From positions 62,001 through 126,000 of the forward strand of contig CALLPN010000005.1 in NCBI GenBank assembly GCA_938015435.1: a stretch of 64,000 nucleotides of DNA, in the 5' to 3' direction. The position numbers and the translations under genes are program-made. Origin of the DNA: an uncultured Saprospiraceae bacterium. GTDB lineage: Bacteria > Bacteroidota > Bacteroidia > Chitinophagales > Saprospiraceae. This document shows, one piece after another, positions 39,801 to 48,700 of this stretch. The notes under the pieces are model-generated. The model had not been told where the DNA came from and made no database searches. It worked only from the letters and a program-made list of their open reading frames with translations. How positions within the stretch are numbered: the stretch's first letter is position 1; each line of letters starts with the position of its first letter.

Positions 39801-42800
39801 TTGGACCGTAGATAATAATTTAGATTATTGGTTAGGTAATAATGCGGGTAACAATGATGTACTTACGGTATACGAAGAGACAAGTGTCCCAGGTATTTAT
39901 ACAATATTCGTAGATGTTATAGATGCGAATGGTTGTGAAAATTCTGGAGAAATAGATATTGCAATTGGAGGAAATCCTTTCATTTTAATAAATGATATCG
40001 ATATTCCTTGTGATGGTGGTACGATTACGATAGGTGCTGCTGCTTTTGCAACAGCCGATGGGCCTCCAGTCAGTATAATGGAGTTACACACTTGTGATGG
40101 TATTGTCTTGTTTGATAATAATGGAAGTACTGCGTCATGGACTATAGATCCTAATGACTACGATTGTGTTGTAATAGTAGCTATAGATCAAGATGGATGT
40201 GAAGGGCGATCAGATGATATTTTATTAGATGTCAATGCTGGTCCAACGCCGACATTAACTGGTGATAGTCATTGTATTGGAGAGACCTCTATGGTTTCTG
40301 TAGATGATCCAACATTGTATACAGATTTTGTTTGGAATACTCCTCTGCCTGATACGGGTTCATCTATTACAGCAGATAGAGATACGAACTTTATTTACGT
40401 AGTAACGGTAACAGATTCTGAAGGATGTACAGGTGTAGCGAGTTTCGAAGTTGAAGTAGATGATAATCCAGTTATTTCATTAGCAGGATCGCTTTCATAC
40501 TGTACGGGCAGTTCCACTACTTTGACAGCTTCAGGAGGTGATACCTACTTATGGACTCAAGGGGCAACAACGATATCAACAACAGCAGATGTATTAGTTA
40601 ATACACCAGGGGATATAGTAGTATTAGTAACTAATGCTGCGGGTTGTACTTCTGATTCAACGATAACGGTTGTACAAGATGAAAATCTCTTAGTATCGCT
40701 CAATACACTTTCTCTTTGTGATGGTGATATGGGTACGTTAAGTGCAGGTGAAAGTCCTGGTATCACTTACCAATGGGAAGATGATGCAGGAACAGATCTC
40801 GGAACAACATTCTCTATCGAAGTAGGTGGAGGAACATACTGTGTTACTGTAACAGATACTGATGCAGGATGTACAGGTTCTACTTGTACTACGATAACAC
40901 CTAGTATATCTCCTACGGCGGAAGTAACGCCTTTTGTTGAGGTTTGTAGAGAAGCTAATGGTTTAGCTCCAGGTGTTATTCTGAATTTCAACGATCAGGT
41001 AATAGGCGGAACGTCCGGTACTTGGGTCAATATCGACAATATTGGAGGTAATGACTTTTTAGATGATCTTAATGCTGTTGATTTTACAGGAATTGATAGA
41101 GATACATTTAAATTTGAATTCCGAACCAATACAGCAATGGATCCTTGTATAGAAGCAAGAGATACAATGTGTGTATCAGTGATCAATTGTGTATGTCCAT
41201 CTGTAGCCGTTGATCCGCCTCCATCATTATGTAATTCTTTAGGAGATATGTTTGATCTAAATGATCTTAAGAATACAAACGAAGATGTAACCTGGACATC
41301 TATTGGTGCTAATGTGGTTCCAGTGACGGGTACAATGGTTGACCTATCTGGATTAGCAGCAGGAACATACGAGTTCTTAATGACATTAGTCAATCCTGTA
41401 GGTGGCACATGTCCTCCTGATAATACTGCTTCATTTATTATAGTAGAAGAAGCGATAGTCGAAACAACAAATGATTTTGTTTGTAATGCAGATACTGGAA
41501 ATGGACCTACTACCATAGATCTTAATACAACACTTTCAACAGAAACTTCTACACCAGGTGTATGGACAGATGATAGTGGAGCTGTTGTAAGTAATATGTT
41601 TGATGGTAACCTTATGGATGCCAATACAACAGTTGTATTTACATACACAGCTACAGGAACTACCCCTTGTGATGATATCTCAGCAGAGGTTACAATTACA
41701 ATAATAGACTGTAACTGTCCTCAAGTAATGATAGTCAACCCAGATCCGATTTGTAATGATTCGGGTACTGTTGATTTTGATGATCAAATCACAACTACAG
41801 AGCCAGGTACTTGGGTATATGTTGCAGGTGGTACTACAGGAACAGTAGTATTAGAAGCTGGCAATATTTTTAACTCGAATGATGGCACTACTCAGTTGTC
41901 TTCTGGTCTTTATACATTTAACTATGTATTAGATACAGATCCAGGAGGAGATTGTATATCAGTATTCCCTATAGAGATTATAGTATCTAATCAACCAGAA
42001 GTAAGCTCGGTTCCCGCTACAGCGTGTAATACGGTTTCAGCAACGGGACTTACGACAGTAGATCTTACTCAACAATTAACTGGAGATATTGGCTTAGGTA
42101 CATGGGTTGCAGAACCGGGTTCTGAAGCTATCGATATCGCAGATCCAGCAAATGTTGAATTTGATGGTCAAGCAATTGGTTCTGTATGGGCGTTTACTTT
42201 CACATCTGCAGCGATTGCACCTTGTGTGCCAGCGAGTGCTACTGTAATGGTTACAATATTAGATTGTAGCTGTCCTAATGTTGATGTAACACCGCCAGCA
42301 GCAGTTTGTAACTCTGATTTTACACCTTTAGATCTTGCCTCATTACAAGGACCAATGATTGGTACAGGAAACTGGACCGTTACTGATCCACTAGGAATGA
42401 ACGTAGCACTTACAGGTACAACACTTATGGTTAACGGAATCGATTCTGGTGAGTATATGCTAACCTATACTCTCGATCCTGTTCCAGCATCAGATTGTCA
42501 ACCAGATAGTACAGTGATCCTTTCAGTATTTGCACAACCAGAAGTAGTCGCAGTCGAGGCGTTCCCTTGTAATACTACATCGACAGTAGGACTTACAACA
42601 GTAGATCTTACACAGCAGATTACTGGGGATATAGATAATGGTACATGGACAGCAGAAGTAGGTTCTGAAGCAATAGATATATCAGATCCATCAAATGTGG
42701 AGTTTGACGGTCAAGCAATAGGTTCCGTTTGGGCGTTTACTTTCACGAGTGAAGCTAACGGACCTTGTCTGCCAGCTGTAGTTACCGTAATGGTAACAGT

Positions 42801-45444
42801 TACAAATTGTGACTGTCCAAATGTAAATATAATGGCACCTGCGGATCTATGTAATTCAGAAATGACACCATTGGATCTCACTACTTTACAAGATCCAATG
42901 ATCAGCAATGGAGCATGGACAGTACTAGATCCACTAGGGATGAATGTAGTACTTGATGGTACTAATCTTCCTGTTGACGATTTACAAGTTGGTGATTATA
43001 TACTTACCTACACTCTTGATCCTGTTCCAGCAGCAGATTGTCAGCCAGATAATACAGTGACACTTTCAGTGTTTGCACAACCAGAAGTAATGGTAATGGA
43101 AGCGTTCCCTTGTAATACATTCTCAACTGCAGGACTTACTACTGTAAATCTTGAAGATCAGATTTCTGGAGATGTTACAGGTGGTTCATGGGCAGCTGCA
43201 GCAGGTTCTGAATCTATAGATATTACAGATCCTACAAATGTTGAATTTGATGGACAAGCAATTGGTTCAATGTGGGCATTTACTTATACAAGTGAAGCGA
43301 TGGCTCCATGTATGCCAGCTATCGTTACAGTGATGGTAACAGTTACAGATTGTGACTGTCCAAATATCAATATAACAGCACCAGCGGATCTATGTAATTC
43401 CGAAATGACACCATTGGATCTATCTACGTTAGAAGATCCTAATATCGGTACAGGAGCATGGACAGTATTAGATCCAATGGGAATGAATGTGGCTCTAAGT
43501 GGTACTAATCTATCGGTAGATGGTATCGCAGCAGGAGACTATATGTTGACTTATACACTGGATCCGGTACCAGAAGCTAATTGTGTACCTGCTAATACAG
43601 TGACATTGTCAGTATCTAATCAGGTATTCGTAACATTAGCGATGGATCTACCAGTTTGTATAGTTGCAGATTCAGGATTCGGTCCTAGTTCGATAGACTT
43701 TAATGCACTTGTAATTGCAGGAGCAACTGACGGAGTATGGACAGATACAGATGGATCAGGTGTTGATCTTTCAGATCTTTCGGATGTAAGTTTTGTTGGT
43801 ATTGCTGAAGACATGGCATTTACTTTCACTTACACAGCGACGAGTGATGCACCTTGTGGGCCAGCATCATCTACTATTGTTATTAACACCAATGCATGTG
43901 ATTGTCCTTTAGCTAATCCAATGGATCCAGCTATAGAATGTTCGGATGTAGGAGTAGTTGATTTATCTCAATACAATAATGCTACTTTCCCTGGTACTTG
44001 GTCATCTACAGAGTTGACAGTAACTGGTAATAGTGTTGATCTTACAGATGTAGATGCTGGAGTATATGTTCTTATGTATACTATGGATAATCCAGAAACT
44101 GGATGTCCAGATACATGGGACACTTCAATAGAAGTATCTAATCCAGCAAGTGCAGGTACTCCAGAAGAGGCAGCTGTGTTCTGTGAAGATGATCCAGATA
44201 CAGTCGTAGACTTAGCCGGGTTACTTACAGATGAAGATGCGGGTGGAGTTTGGTCAGAGACTTCTAGTTCGACTGGAGGAGCTTTTGACGCTTCCGGTAC
44301 ATTTGATTTTGTAGGTCAAGCACCAGGAACATATACATTCATATATAGTATTACTGGAGATGCGCCTTGTGTTGACGTGTCAGAGATGGTTGAAGTAATA
44401 ATAGAAGCTATTCCAGATGCAGATGCAGGAACAGGATCAGAGATTGATTGTATCAATACTGAAGCGACTATTGGTGGAGCTAGCTCTACTGGAGCATCAT
44501 TTACATATGAATGGACAGAAGCTGGTGGAGCCACAATTGCAGATCCAACATTAGCGCAGATTACAGTTACTTCTGCGGGTGTTTATACTTTAGTGGTGAC
44601 CAATACTGAAACGATGTGTACCAATACAGATATGGTGACAGTTACCGTTTCTGATGAAGTACCTTCATTCATGATAGAATCGTTTGATATAACTTGTGAT
44701 GGTGAAGGTGATGGTATTATCAATATCATCAATCCAATGGGTGGTAACGGTGATTATAGCTATAGTTTCGATGGTGGACCATTTGGAACTGAGACTAATT
44801 TCACTGGATTACAGGAAGGGCAGTATATGATCGTAATGGAAGATAGTAGTGGCAGTGGATGTACTTATTCTCTTACAGGAACGATCATAGAACCTGATTT
44901 ATTAGTATTAGATCTTGGACCTCCTGTTCAAACGAACATCGGAAATGAAGTATCATTCAGCATCGAAGATCAATTAGGCGATTTCGATATTGATAATATC
45001 GAATGGACTGTAGATGGTGAGCTAATTTGTTCTGATTCTACTTGTACATCTATTACATTCGATGCAGATCAAAATGCAAATGTCAATGTAGAAGTAACAT
45101 ACAATAACGGTTGTCCTGCGTCGGCAATGACTCAAGTACTCGTAACTCAAGTTGTAGATGTAGTTCTTCCTAATGTATTCTCACCTAACAATGATGGAAA
45201 CAACGAAGTCTTCTTTGTAAATAGTGAAAGCGTTGAATCTGTTCTAAGTATGAGAGTATATGACAGATGGGGAGAGTTGTTATTTGTATCAGAAAATCAA
45301 CCTCCTAATGATCCTACTTACGGATGGAATGGGACGTTTAAGGGCGAACCACTTAACCCTGGCGTATACGTTTATGTAGTCGAAGTACTATTTGTAAATG
45401 GAACAACAGAGACGATTGGTGGTGATATTACCATCGTGAAATAA
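30889..45444 (+). CDS. Giant secreted repeat protein with gliding-motility C-terminal domain (4851 aa)
   Basis: A putative surface adhesin or matrix protein exported by Sec and then the type IX secretion system. The start is the ATG at 30889 (a GTG is one codon earlier), with a signal peptide MRNYLHLLLLFLSINLVAQ. Order: Cys-paired beta modules (about 20-420); 3.5 near-identical two-part repeats (about 420-1365); further diverged copies to about 2520; a Cys-rich domain with GNDWLHGIIPTFGPGWD and a DEDGDGIPDED calcium-type loop (about 2520-2760); Ig/PKD-like domains (about 2850-3440); 181-residue tandem repeats (about 3702-4244); Ig-like domains; a SprB-like repeat (about 4595-4670); and the type B sorting tail LPNVFSPNNDGNN ... 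VYDRWGELLF ... WNGTFKGEPLNPGVYVYVVE. The chain is very acidic, and Lys and Arg are nearly absent from the first 1977 residues. No enzyme domain is seen. The ligand is unknown. Confidence 0.93.
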   Translation: MRNYLHLLLLFLSINLVAQIDDDCFTAQGSPLVLGTGTLVNLDNTGFSEEADYLVGDFVQTISGYLAFTWTGGDGFFSLNATGVATGEWNISISEDCDFSTSTSLYQGLLDPGSATEISCMYLEAGDYIIGYSTDFGNEGVLMLDFINSSSPPVANALCDGATDQGQIISNCTANNITGDLAASCPSPADPICLDLGNGGPLLWYSFTTDNNAEEITIATDGSGITPQFALLEGSCGSLSVVGTCGDATFPVSTSTPYWIAVGEEFVGAGGAFGLDITASFTPTANDCGVETLTLGSLLSGTTTCASGPTTSFCAYTTNDHAVYYDFTVAGVDNVNLDIEIAGGVGVTGISATDIGIELYLASCGAVQSFSTTGTPCAALGVTTTYECVPPGDYTIAIGSQQFAAGDFDITVDQSFVGPANDACANADNTVVLTDDCTPVLFSGTTLDACPESFTGPACPYNMESVVWHEITLPVDAIGIQLSMISGAAITVFTDNVCAPSPGGFFPEADCATADVTVPNMTGGNSYLVGVSTPANSEGAYSFNITAIVPPANDLCGDAILLTDASAESGSNNCATADTPLCSLDGTTSHVVWYQYDIAGSVNTGLNVNVSADGAISPMTGVSIQLFDACSGNIIDDASAQIGGDADCSNPLGIDVEYECLAGGISVWIAVGSDDTEEGDFIITVSQVDPAPANDACADADASVVLTDDCTPVPFAGTTVNACPESFTGPACPYDTESVVWHEITLPVDAIGIQISMIAGASITVFTDNSCPTPAGIFPDADCITTDATILGMTGGNSYLVGVSAAPADEMAYSFEILAIVPPANDLCGDAILLADASAESGSNNCATADTPICALDATLSHVVWYQYDIAGSVNTGLNVNVSADGATSPMTGVSIQLFDACSGNIIDDASALAGGDADCSNPLGIDVEYECLAGGTSVWIAVGSNDTEEGDFIITVSQVDPAPINDACADADATVALTDDCTAVAFAGTTVNACPESFTGPACPYNTESVVWHEITLPADAVGIEISMIVGASITVFTDNACPTPGAPFAEADCTTTDATIMGMTGGNSFLVGVSADPAAEMAYSFEILAIVPPANDLCGDAILVTDGTAESGTNNCATADTQLCTLDGTTSHVVWYQYDISGAVNTGLIVNVSADGATSPMTGVSIQLFDACAGNIIDDASAQAGGDVDCSNPLGTDVEYECLAGGTSVWIAVGSDDTEEGDFTITVTQVEPAPANDACADADDTVILTDDCTAVAFAGTTVNACPESFTGPACPYDTESVVWHEITLPADAVGIELSMIVGASITVFTDNTCPTPAGIFPEADCITTDATILGMTGGNSFLVGVSADPAAEMPYSFEILAITPPPNDICDPDAEDISATAAAGVVGTTACATPPTVDYCGLGTTDSHVVYYEYTVASTKSTDLTIFIAGSGVVPATGIAVELYTDCVGAVYPNNVEVDGDDPCAAINTNLDYECVTPGTVLIIAVGSADGTQGEFTITVTEDNSDTPDEDACAMAIPIDLIPNCEWETVNTPNVGACPETPQLDGVSSCELDEDAVIWFEAFLPVGGIGFEFQNLDGGEYVAIFSGDCDNLVLEQDCVTADGQIVGLAEDMTYLFAVSIAGQVEGLINFDVKTLTPADNDDPCMPVTLTSGAAVTGDNTCATFDIADPNCDVDQSQSSVWFTYTLAPGETGVEISFPSITAAGPMNVWVVELDAACTTATQVTPTSTTCDAGALIDPLTLNCLDPGTVLSIMVTSESDLAGEFEIQLDVVVIDPACIDNDECSMVAGNVDSDQGEIVTDDDCALISDCNTNACAEFIGDCGVEINNVVWYSVTNDGDGEFISTTVTNAGFDAPVIAVFEGGCDAALMQIGSCVVGGGNEANTGPLEIPAPAAGQQYWIAIGTQGPVGGDFDLCIEINSGCVNDMPCDAFELDDGVLTVNPASTVSCTPDTPNPDCINGEISSVWYTFEVPAGSGRFRVALSNVTIVGNVGVAIVPGVGACDALPPADMTSCEPGDQAIDFLCAPEGSIWFIQISSGEDMDEGDFEIQITSLPPLVPNDLCSGIGPNHMIEITENEYCQFVPVNVTTEDACPEVLTDVAGCDFSVGPTVWYEVTIPDVPGANLLDITTELISGFAGNLQLAVVQTACDDFAAGVAIDCQAVGNGEIDFEDIPVTPGDTYQIIIGSDQAGDEGEIVMNVKVDVPPINDSPFMDADNAGPWDLAAAHSGTTCCAIGNTDDPTADWANLECGGASDENAVWYSFVPTGGFDGFFVNVDPTGMAISGNMTVEVYSSTTAGGVAAPNQLTVVETSCAPLSVEIAVALCDPTLVYYVKVGSTDGECGEFSIAIMERNTECAADECADAESLTTNTPTSCEDGENILSIDGCLDFACPEDVNVACMSDMGPTVWYQLNIDSDQATILLTEVVADGFDVTWSIWQSTTGSCDDMINVIDPEPAPGPNIPCGIPGLDDIYLTVPIVQDPPGTPATYWIAITALGEITDPNFVLNYAGSLGCIACSGETAIDCGNGEWTASIDGEEVEVEDFENFCPGQEVEVCVEFEYNTAGTGNDWLHGIIPTFGPGWDLESIDFPSIVLDGDVGGTWVEPDGACATVTSIYTLPNLCTYTNDDGLLQLCNTVCNTSCPCSGPLPPSSPLPGGWFWNNNGGSTTCVAGSCTPVEQYGYSGGVLVPVDVCFDLIVKAFPDEDGDGIPDEDCEMNRDLQISLQTTSDAVTGCWEDNPCIIDPSITGPAWEINCDVPAEVLGDDVEICFTETLDIDVNTDDGSAVDIVVEVIDNPNVDGETDFMFTGGNGTIDNTLTNTSSTVQIVMYEVFSVDPTKPCPGVTNTIEVTVYPEIEVTFNNPLVVCDGFSIDVIATPSGGTGIDYTFAWGAPGNETDPMINVTPSTTTTYVVTVTDNLGCTGSGEVQVFWNPPVVFNLEPTEFAVCQNDIEEELLSIDAIFLSGTAPFDITWTVDNNLDYWLGNNAGNNDVLTVYEETSVPGIYTIFVDVIDANGCENSGEIDIAIGGNPFILINDIDIPCDGGTITIGAAAFATADGPPVSIMELHTCDGIVLFDNNGSTASWTIDPNDYDCVVIVAIDQDGCEGRSDDILLDVNAGPTPTLTGDSHCIGETSMVSVDDPTLYTDFVWNTPLPDTGSSITADRDTNFIYVVTVTDSEGCTGVASFEVEVDDNPVISLAGSLSYCTGSSTTLTASGGDTYLWTQGATTISTTADVLVNTPGDIVVLVTNAAGCTSDSTITVVQDENLLVSLNTLSLCDGDMGTLSAGESPGITYQWEDDAGTDLGTTFSIEVGGGTYCVTVTDTDAGCTGSTCTTITPSISPTAEVTPFVEVCREANGLAPGVILNFNDQVIGGTSGTWVNIDNIGGNDFLDDLNAVDFTGIDRDTFKFEFRTNTAMDPCIEARDTMCVSVINCVCPSVAVDPPPSLCNSLGDMFDLNDLKNTNEDVTWTSIGANVVPVTGTMVDLSGLAAGTYEFLMTLVNPVGGTCPPDNTASFIIVEEAIVETTNDFVCNADTGNGPTTIDLNTTLSTETSTPGVWTDDSGAVVSNMFDGNLMDANTTVVFTYTATGTTPCDDISAEVTITIIDCNCPQVMIVNPDPICNDSGTVDFDDQITTTEPGTWVYVAGGTTGTVVLEAGNIFNSNDGTTQLSSGLYTFNYVLDTDPGGDCISVFPIEIIVSNQPEVSSVPATACNTVSATGLTTVDLTQQLTGDIGLGTWVAEPGSEAIDIADPANVEFDGQAIGSVWAFTFTSAAIAPCVPASATVMVTILDCSCPNVDVTPPAAVCNSDFTPLDLASLQGPMIGTGNWTVTDPLGMNVALTGTTLMVNGIDSGEYMLTYTLDPVPASDCQPDSTVILSVFAQPEVVAVEAFPCNTTSTVGLTTVDLTQQITGDIDNGTWTAEVGSEAIDISDPSNVEFDGQAIGSVWAFTFTSEANGPCLPAVVTVMVTVTNCDCPNVNIMAPADLCNSEMTPLDLTTLQDPMISNGAWTVLDPLGMNVVLDGTNLPVDDLQVGDYILTYTLDPVPAADCQPDNTVTLSVFAQPEVMVMEAFPCNTFSTAGLTTVNLEDQISGDVTGGSWAAAAGSESIDITDPTNVEFDGQAIGSMWAFTYTSEAMAPCMPAIVTVMVTVTDCDCPNINITAPADLCNSEMTPLDLSTLEDPNIGTGAWTVLDPMGMNVALSGTNLSVDGIAAGDYMLTYTLDPVPEANCVPANTVTLSVSNQVFVTLAMDLPVCIVADSGFGPSSIDFNALVIAGATDGVWTDTDGSGVDLSDLSDVSFVGIAEDMAFTFTYTATSDAPCGPASSTIVINTNACDCPLANPMDPAIECSDVGVVDLSQYNNATFPGTWSSTELTVTGNSVDLTDVDAGVYVLMYTMDNPETGCPDTWDTSIEVSNPASAGTPEEAAVFCEDDPDTVVDLAGLLTDEDAGGVWSETSSSTGGAFDASGTFDFVGQAPGTYTFIYSITGDAPCVDVSEMVEVIIEAIPDADAGTGSEIDCINTEATIGGASSTGASFTYEWTEAGGATIADPTLAQITVTSAGVYTLVVTNTETMCTNTDMVTVTVSDEVPSFMIESFDITCDGEGDGIINIINPMGGNGDYSYSFDGGPFGTETNFTGLQEGQYMIVMEDSSGSGCTYSLTGTIIEPDLLVLDLGPPVQTNIGNEVSFSIEDQLGDFDIDNIEWTVDGELICSDSTCTSITFDADQNANVNVEVTYNNGCPASAMTQVLVTQVVDVVLPNVFSPNNDGNNEVFFVNSESVESVLSMRVYDRWGELLFVSENQPPNDPTYGWNGTFKGEPLNPGVYVYVVEVLFVNGTTETIGGDITIVK
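32146..34983 (+). repeat. 3.5 tandem copies of an 816-819-bp coding repeat
   Basis: Copies begin at 32146, 32965, 33781 and 34597 (periods 819, 816 and 816). Each has an A half (about 396 bp, starting ANDACA, with NACPESFTGPACPY and VVWHEITLP) and a B half (about 423 bp, starting ANDLCGDAILL, with SHVVWYQYDI and SVWIAVGS). The fourth copy has only A. Copies 1 and 2 share stretches of more than 50 identical bases in the B half, so the duplications are recent or maintained by recombination. Each A half has about seven cysteines. Confidence 0.92.
41992..43620 (+). repeat. Three tandem 543-bp coding repeats
   Basis: Units start at 41992, 42535 and 43078, and the next unrelated segment starts at 43621, so all three are exactly 543 bp (181 residues). 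Each contains QPEV, CNT, GLTTV, SEAIDI or SESIDI, NVEFDGQAIGSxWAFT, CP, LCNSEMTPLDL or similar, and YTLDPVP. More diverged relatives lie before (about 41190-41990) and after (about 43621-44150). The strict length suggests each 181-residue unit is one structural module pair. Confidence 0.92.
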
Positions 45445-45466
45445 TAATTTTGATTAACTAAATACT

Positions 45467-45500
45467 ATGGGAGCTTCTTTAATTAGAAGCTCCCATTTTT
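45467..45500 (+). terminator. Rho-independent terminator after giant gene 1
   Basis: ATGGGAGCTTCT (45467-45478) pairs perfectly with AGAAGCTCCCAT (45485-45496) around a 6-base loop and is followed by Ts. It lies 23 bases after the stop, so gene 1 is transcriptionally separated from gene 2. Confidence 0.92.
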
Positions 45501-45596
45501 AAGTAATCTAAATACCTTAGAGGTCTGTTTGAATAATATTTTATCAATTTGATTCAGAATAATCATTTCTTACTATTCTTAGATAGGTATAAATGC

Positions 45597-45604
45597 TACC
45601 TTTG
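45597..45604 (+). promoter_or_regulatory. Candidate -7 box of giant gene 2
   Basis: TACCTTTG is an exact TAnnTTTG match between the terminator of gene 1 and the start of gene 2, leaving a leader of about 125 bases. No -33 TTG at standard spacing. It supports separate transcription of gene 2. Confidence 0.35.
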
Positions 45605-45735
45605 TTGTATGTAGTTGCGAGAACCTTAATGAGATTCTTGCATTTGCGCTCATCTCCGCACTGTTTATTTTGTATGCTGGCTACTGCTTTATTGCATTTA
45701 AGCCTTTTACTATGTTATATATCTACGTATCGATT

Positions 45736-48700
45736 ATGAACATTCGCCAATTCTTAGTTACAGTAATAGTTTTTGCCAGTACAGCTATTTCACTAGTAGG
45801 TCAATGTGATGTTACATTAGGAGCACCAATCCTTGACAATACTATAGGATCTATAGAAATAGTAATAGATGGTGCCCTCAATAATGATCTATCTAACACT
45901 GATCAAGGGGTCTGTGGAGTAGAACTATACTTTCAGCATGAAAGTATACGTGATGTAGCAATTAGCCTTGTATCACCATCTGGGCAGAGCATTGATCTTG
46001 TTGGTCCTGCAACGGGATCTGGAGGTGCTACTCAATTTACATATTGGGGAGTAGAATTTGTTCCTTGCGGCTCTGCAGCAATGCCTGATTTACCAATTTT
46101 AGATCCTGTATTTACGACTCAAGACAACTGGGGTATATTTGGTAATTACTCAGGTCAATACTACCCACAACAAGGGTGTTTAGAAGATTTTGACTCTGGT
46201 TCTGTTAATGGTACATGGACTTTAAATTTCTCTGATGTTTTTTCATTTGACGAAGGGGCCATTGATTCTATCAAATTAGTTTTTTGCGATACCACGAATA
46301 TTTTTTGTTTAGAGTGTCTTGCTGACGGTGGTACTTTAGCTGCAGTCGATTCTGATTATTGTGAAAGTGATCCGAATCTAAACTTGGATATAGATCCCGT
46401 TTTTGAAACCGAACCTGACATAAATTTGTATAGTTATAACTTCTTAATAGTACAAGGGGGAGAAGTAATCGAAGCCAATTTAGAACCTGACTTCACGAAT
46501 TATAATTTTGGCTCTTACCAAGTCTGTGGTATATCTAGTTTGATAGCTCAAACAGAAGATATACTAGATGACGTAATAGGAACTGATTACAATGATTTAT
46601 TAGAGCTATTTAGTGATAATGACTATTGTGCTTCTATGAGTACTAATTGTATACCGATTAATATAATAGAAGTTCCGGATACTATTTTGACTATTGATAC
46701 AATCTGTTTAGGGGATTTTGTTCTATTGGATGGCACGGAATACTCAGTAACAGGAGAATATGTAATTAGCTTCAGTCAAGCCTTTTGCGACAGTGTATCT
46801 ATTCTTGACCTTTTTGTAATAGATAACCAGGCAACTATTATAGCTGATTCAGAAATGATAAGTTGTACTGATGGTGATGTATTATTGGATGCTTCAGGAT
46901 CGATTACTAGTCCTGGTACAGTTATGAGTTGGTTCAAGGTAGATGATGTACTTGATCCTAATATAGTTGGAAATGACATGATTACGGTCACGGAAGCTGG
47001 AATTTACGGGCTTAGCCTTATAACAGGTATGTGTACAGATACTGCATATGTTGAAATTTTTAATGACGAGAGTATTCCTTCATTTAGTTTCGATGCAGAT
47101 GTTCTGAATTGTTATAATCCTGCGGTAGTTATAGACATGACTCCATCGATAGAGTTACAAGACCAATCATGGTCAGGTCCATCCACTTCTTCTTTAGAAG
47201 ATCTTACCGTAGTTATTAGTGGTACATATTATATAGAAGGAGTTGCATTGAATGGTTGTATCGGTCGAGATAGTATATTCATAGAAGAGGATCTAGAAGT
47301 ACCAGTTCCATTAATTGTAGGTGATACGATTACATGTGCAACAGAAATTGCTACGATAAGACCGATTCTACCGGATAGTATTTCGTATGGATTTACATGG
47401 GAAGGACCTAATATTGTTGGAACTTCGATAGCTGGAAATATTATAGAAGTATCTCAAGATACTACCTATACGCTCAGACTACAAAATTTAGTTAATGGAT
47501 GTGTAGAAGCATTTGATTATACAGTGCTTATTGATACTAATAGAACGAATTTTGCAATTCAATCGACAATCATCGATTGTAATATTCCAAATTCTGAGAT
47601 AACAGTCACTCCAGCAATAGATACAATTGATTACATATGGGAATATGAAAACCAAGGGTTTGTTGGAGAAGGAGATACAATATCGGTAAATCAAGGTGGT
47701 GAATATCAATTGGTGACAACGACAAGTAATGGATGTATGGATACATTTTTTCATACAGTAATATTAGATCTACTTGAACCTGTATTAACCATAGATGATG
47801 TCACGGTAAGTTGCTTACAGGATAGTGTTCAATTGGTTCCTAATACTCTGGAAACAGATCTTACTTTTTTTTGGAATGGACCTGGAAATTTCCAAAGCAC
47901 TCAAGAATCCCCTTTTGTAACTAATCCAGGATTGTATAATCTTGTATCGACATCATCTTCTGGATGTTTTAGTAATACATCTGTAAATGTATTTTCTGGT
48001 GATGATCTGCCCAATATTACTTTCGAAATATCTGATACTTTAGATTGTAATGTGGATGTAGTTACTATTACTCCTAGTGACACTCTCAATCTTAGATTTG
48101 AATGGCAATCGGATTTGATTGCGGATACAACTGCGAATATCATTGATGTAAATCTAGCAGGTATGTACCCACTTGTTGTTACGGATACAATTTCAGGTTG
48201 TAGATTATTATACGAATTGATTGTAGAGGAAGATTTTGAAACTCCTGAAGCTACTATAGAAATGGGAATTTTAGATTGTATTAACTCAATGGTAACTATT
48301 AATATTTCGTTTTTGGTGGAGATAGATTCTCTAAAATGGACTACTGATTTTGGGTTTTCTTCTACCGAGCAATCTCCAACTGTTACGCAAGGAGGGGATT
48401 ATGACCTTAAAGTGACAGGAGTAAATGGATGTATTTATACAGAGACTATTACAGTTGTTGAAGATATTGATTTACCAATCATATCAATAACAACTCCACT
48501 CTTGGGTTGTCAATCTCCTTCAGTTGATATTTCGTTTGATACCGACCTGAATACAGATGAGTTGTATATTAGATTACCTAATGGTGATGTGATTCTAGGA
48601 AGCAGCCTCAGTGTTACAGAACCTAATTCTTATTGGGCCATTGCTACATCACTTACTGGTTGTACAGATAGTATGATCATGGTAGTGTTACAAGATACCA

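Noticed and set aside
32146..43620. Regular repeats considered as CRISPR or mobile elements
   Set aside because: The repeats are hundreds of bases long, in frame, continuous and without spacers, so they are protein-domain duplications.
45670..45735. Upstream ATG giving giant gene 2 a 22-residue N-terminal extension
   Set aside because: The extension would place the signal peptide internally. The ATG at 45736 gives a standard signal peptide.
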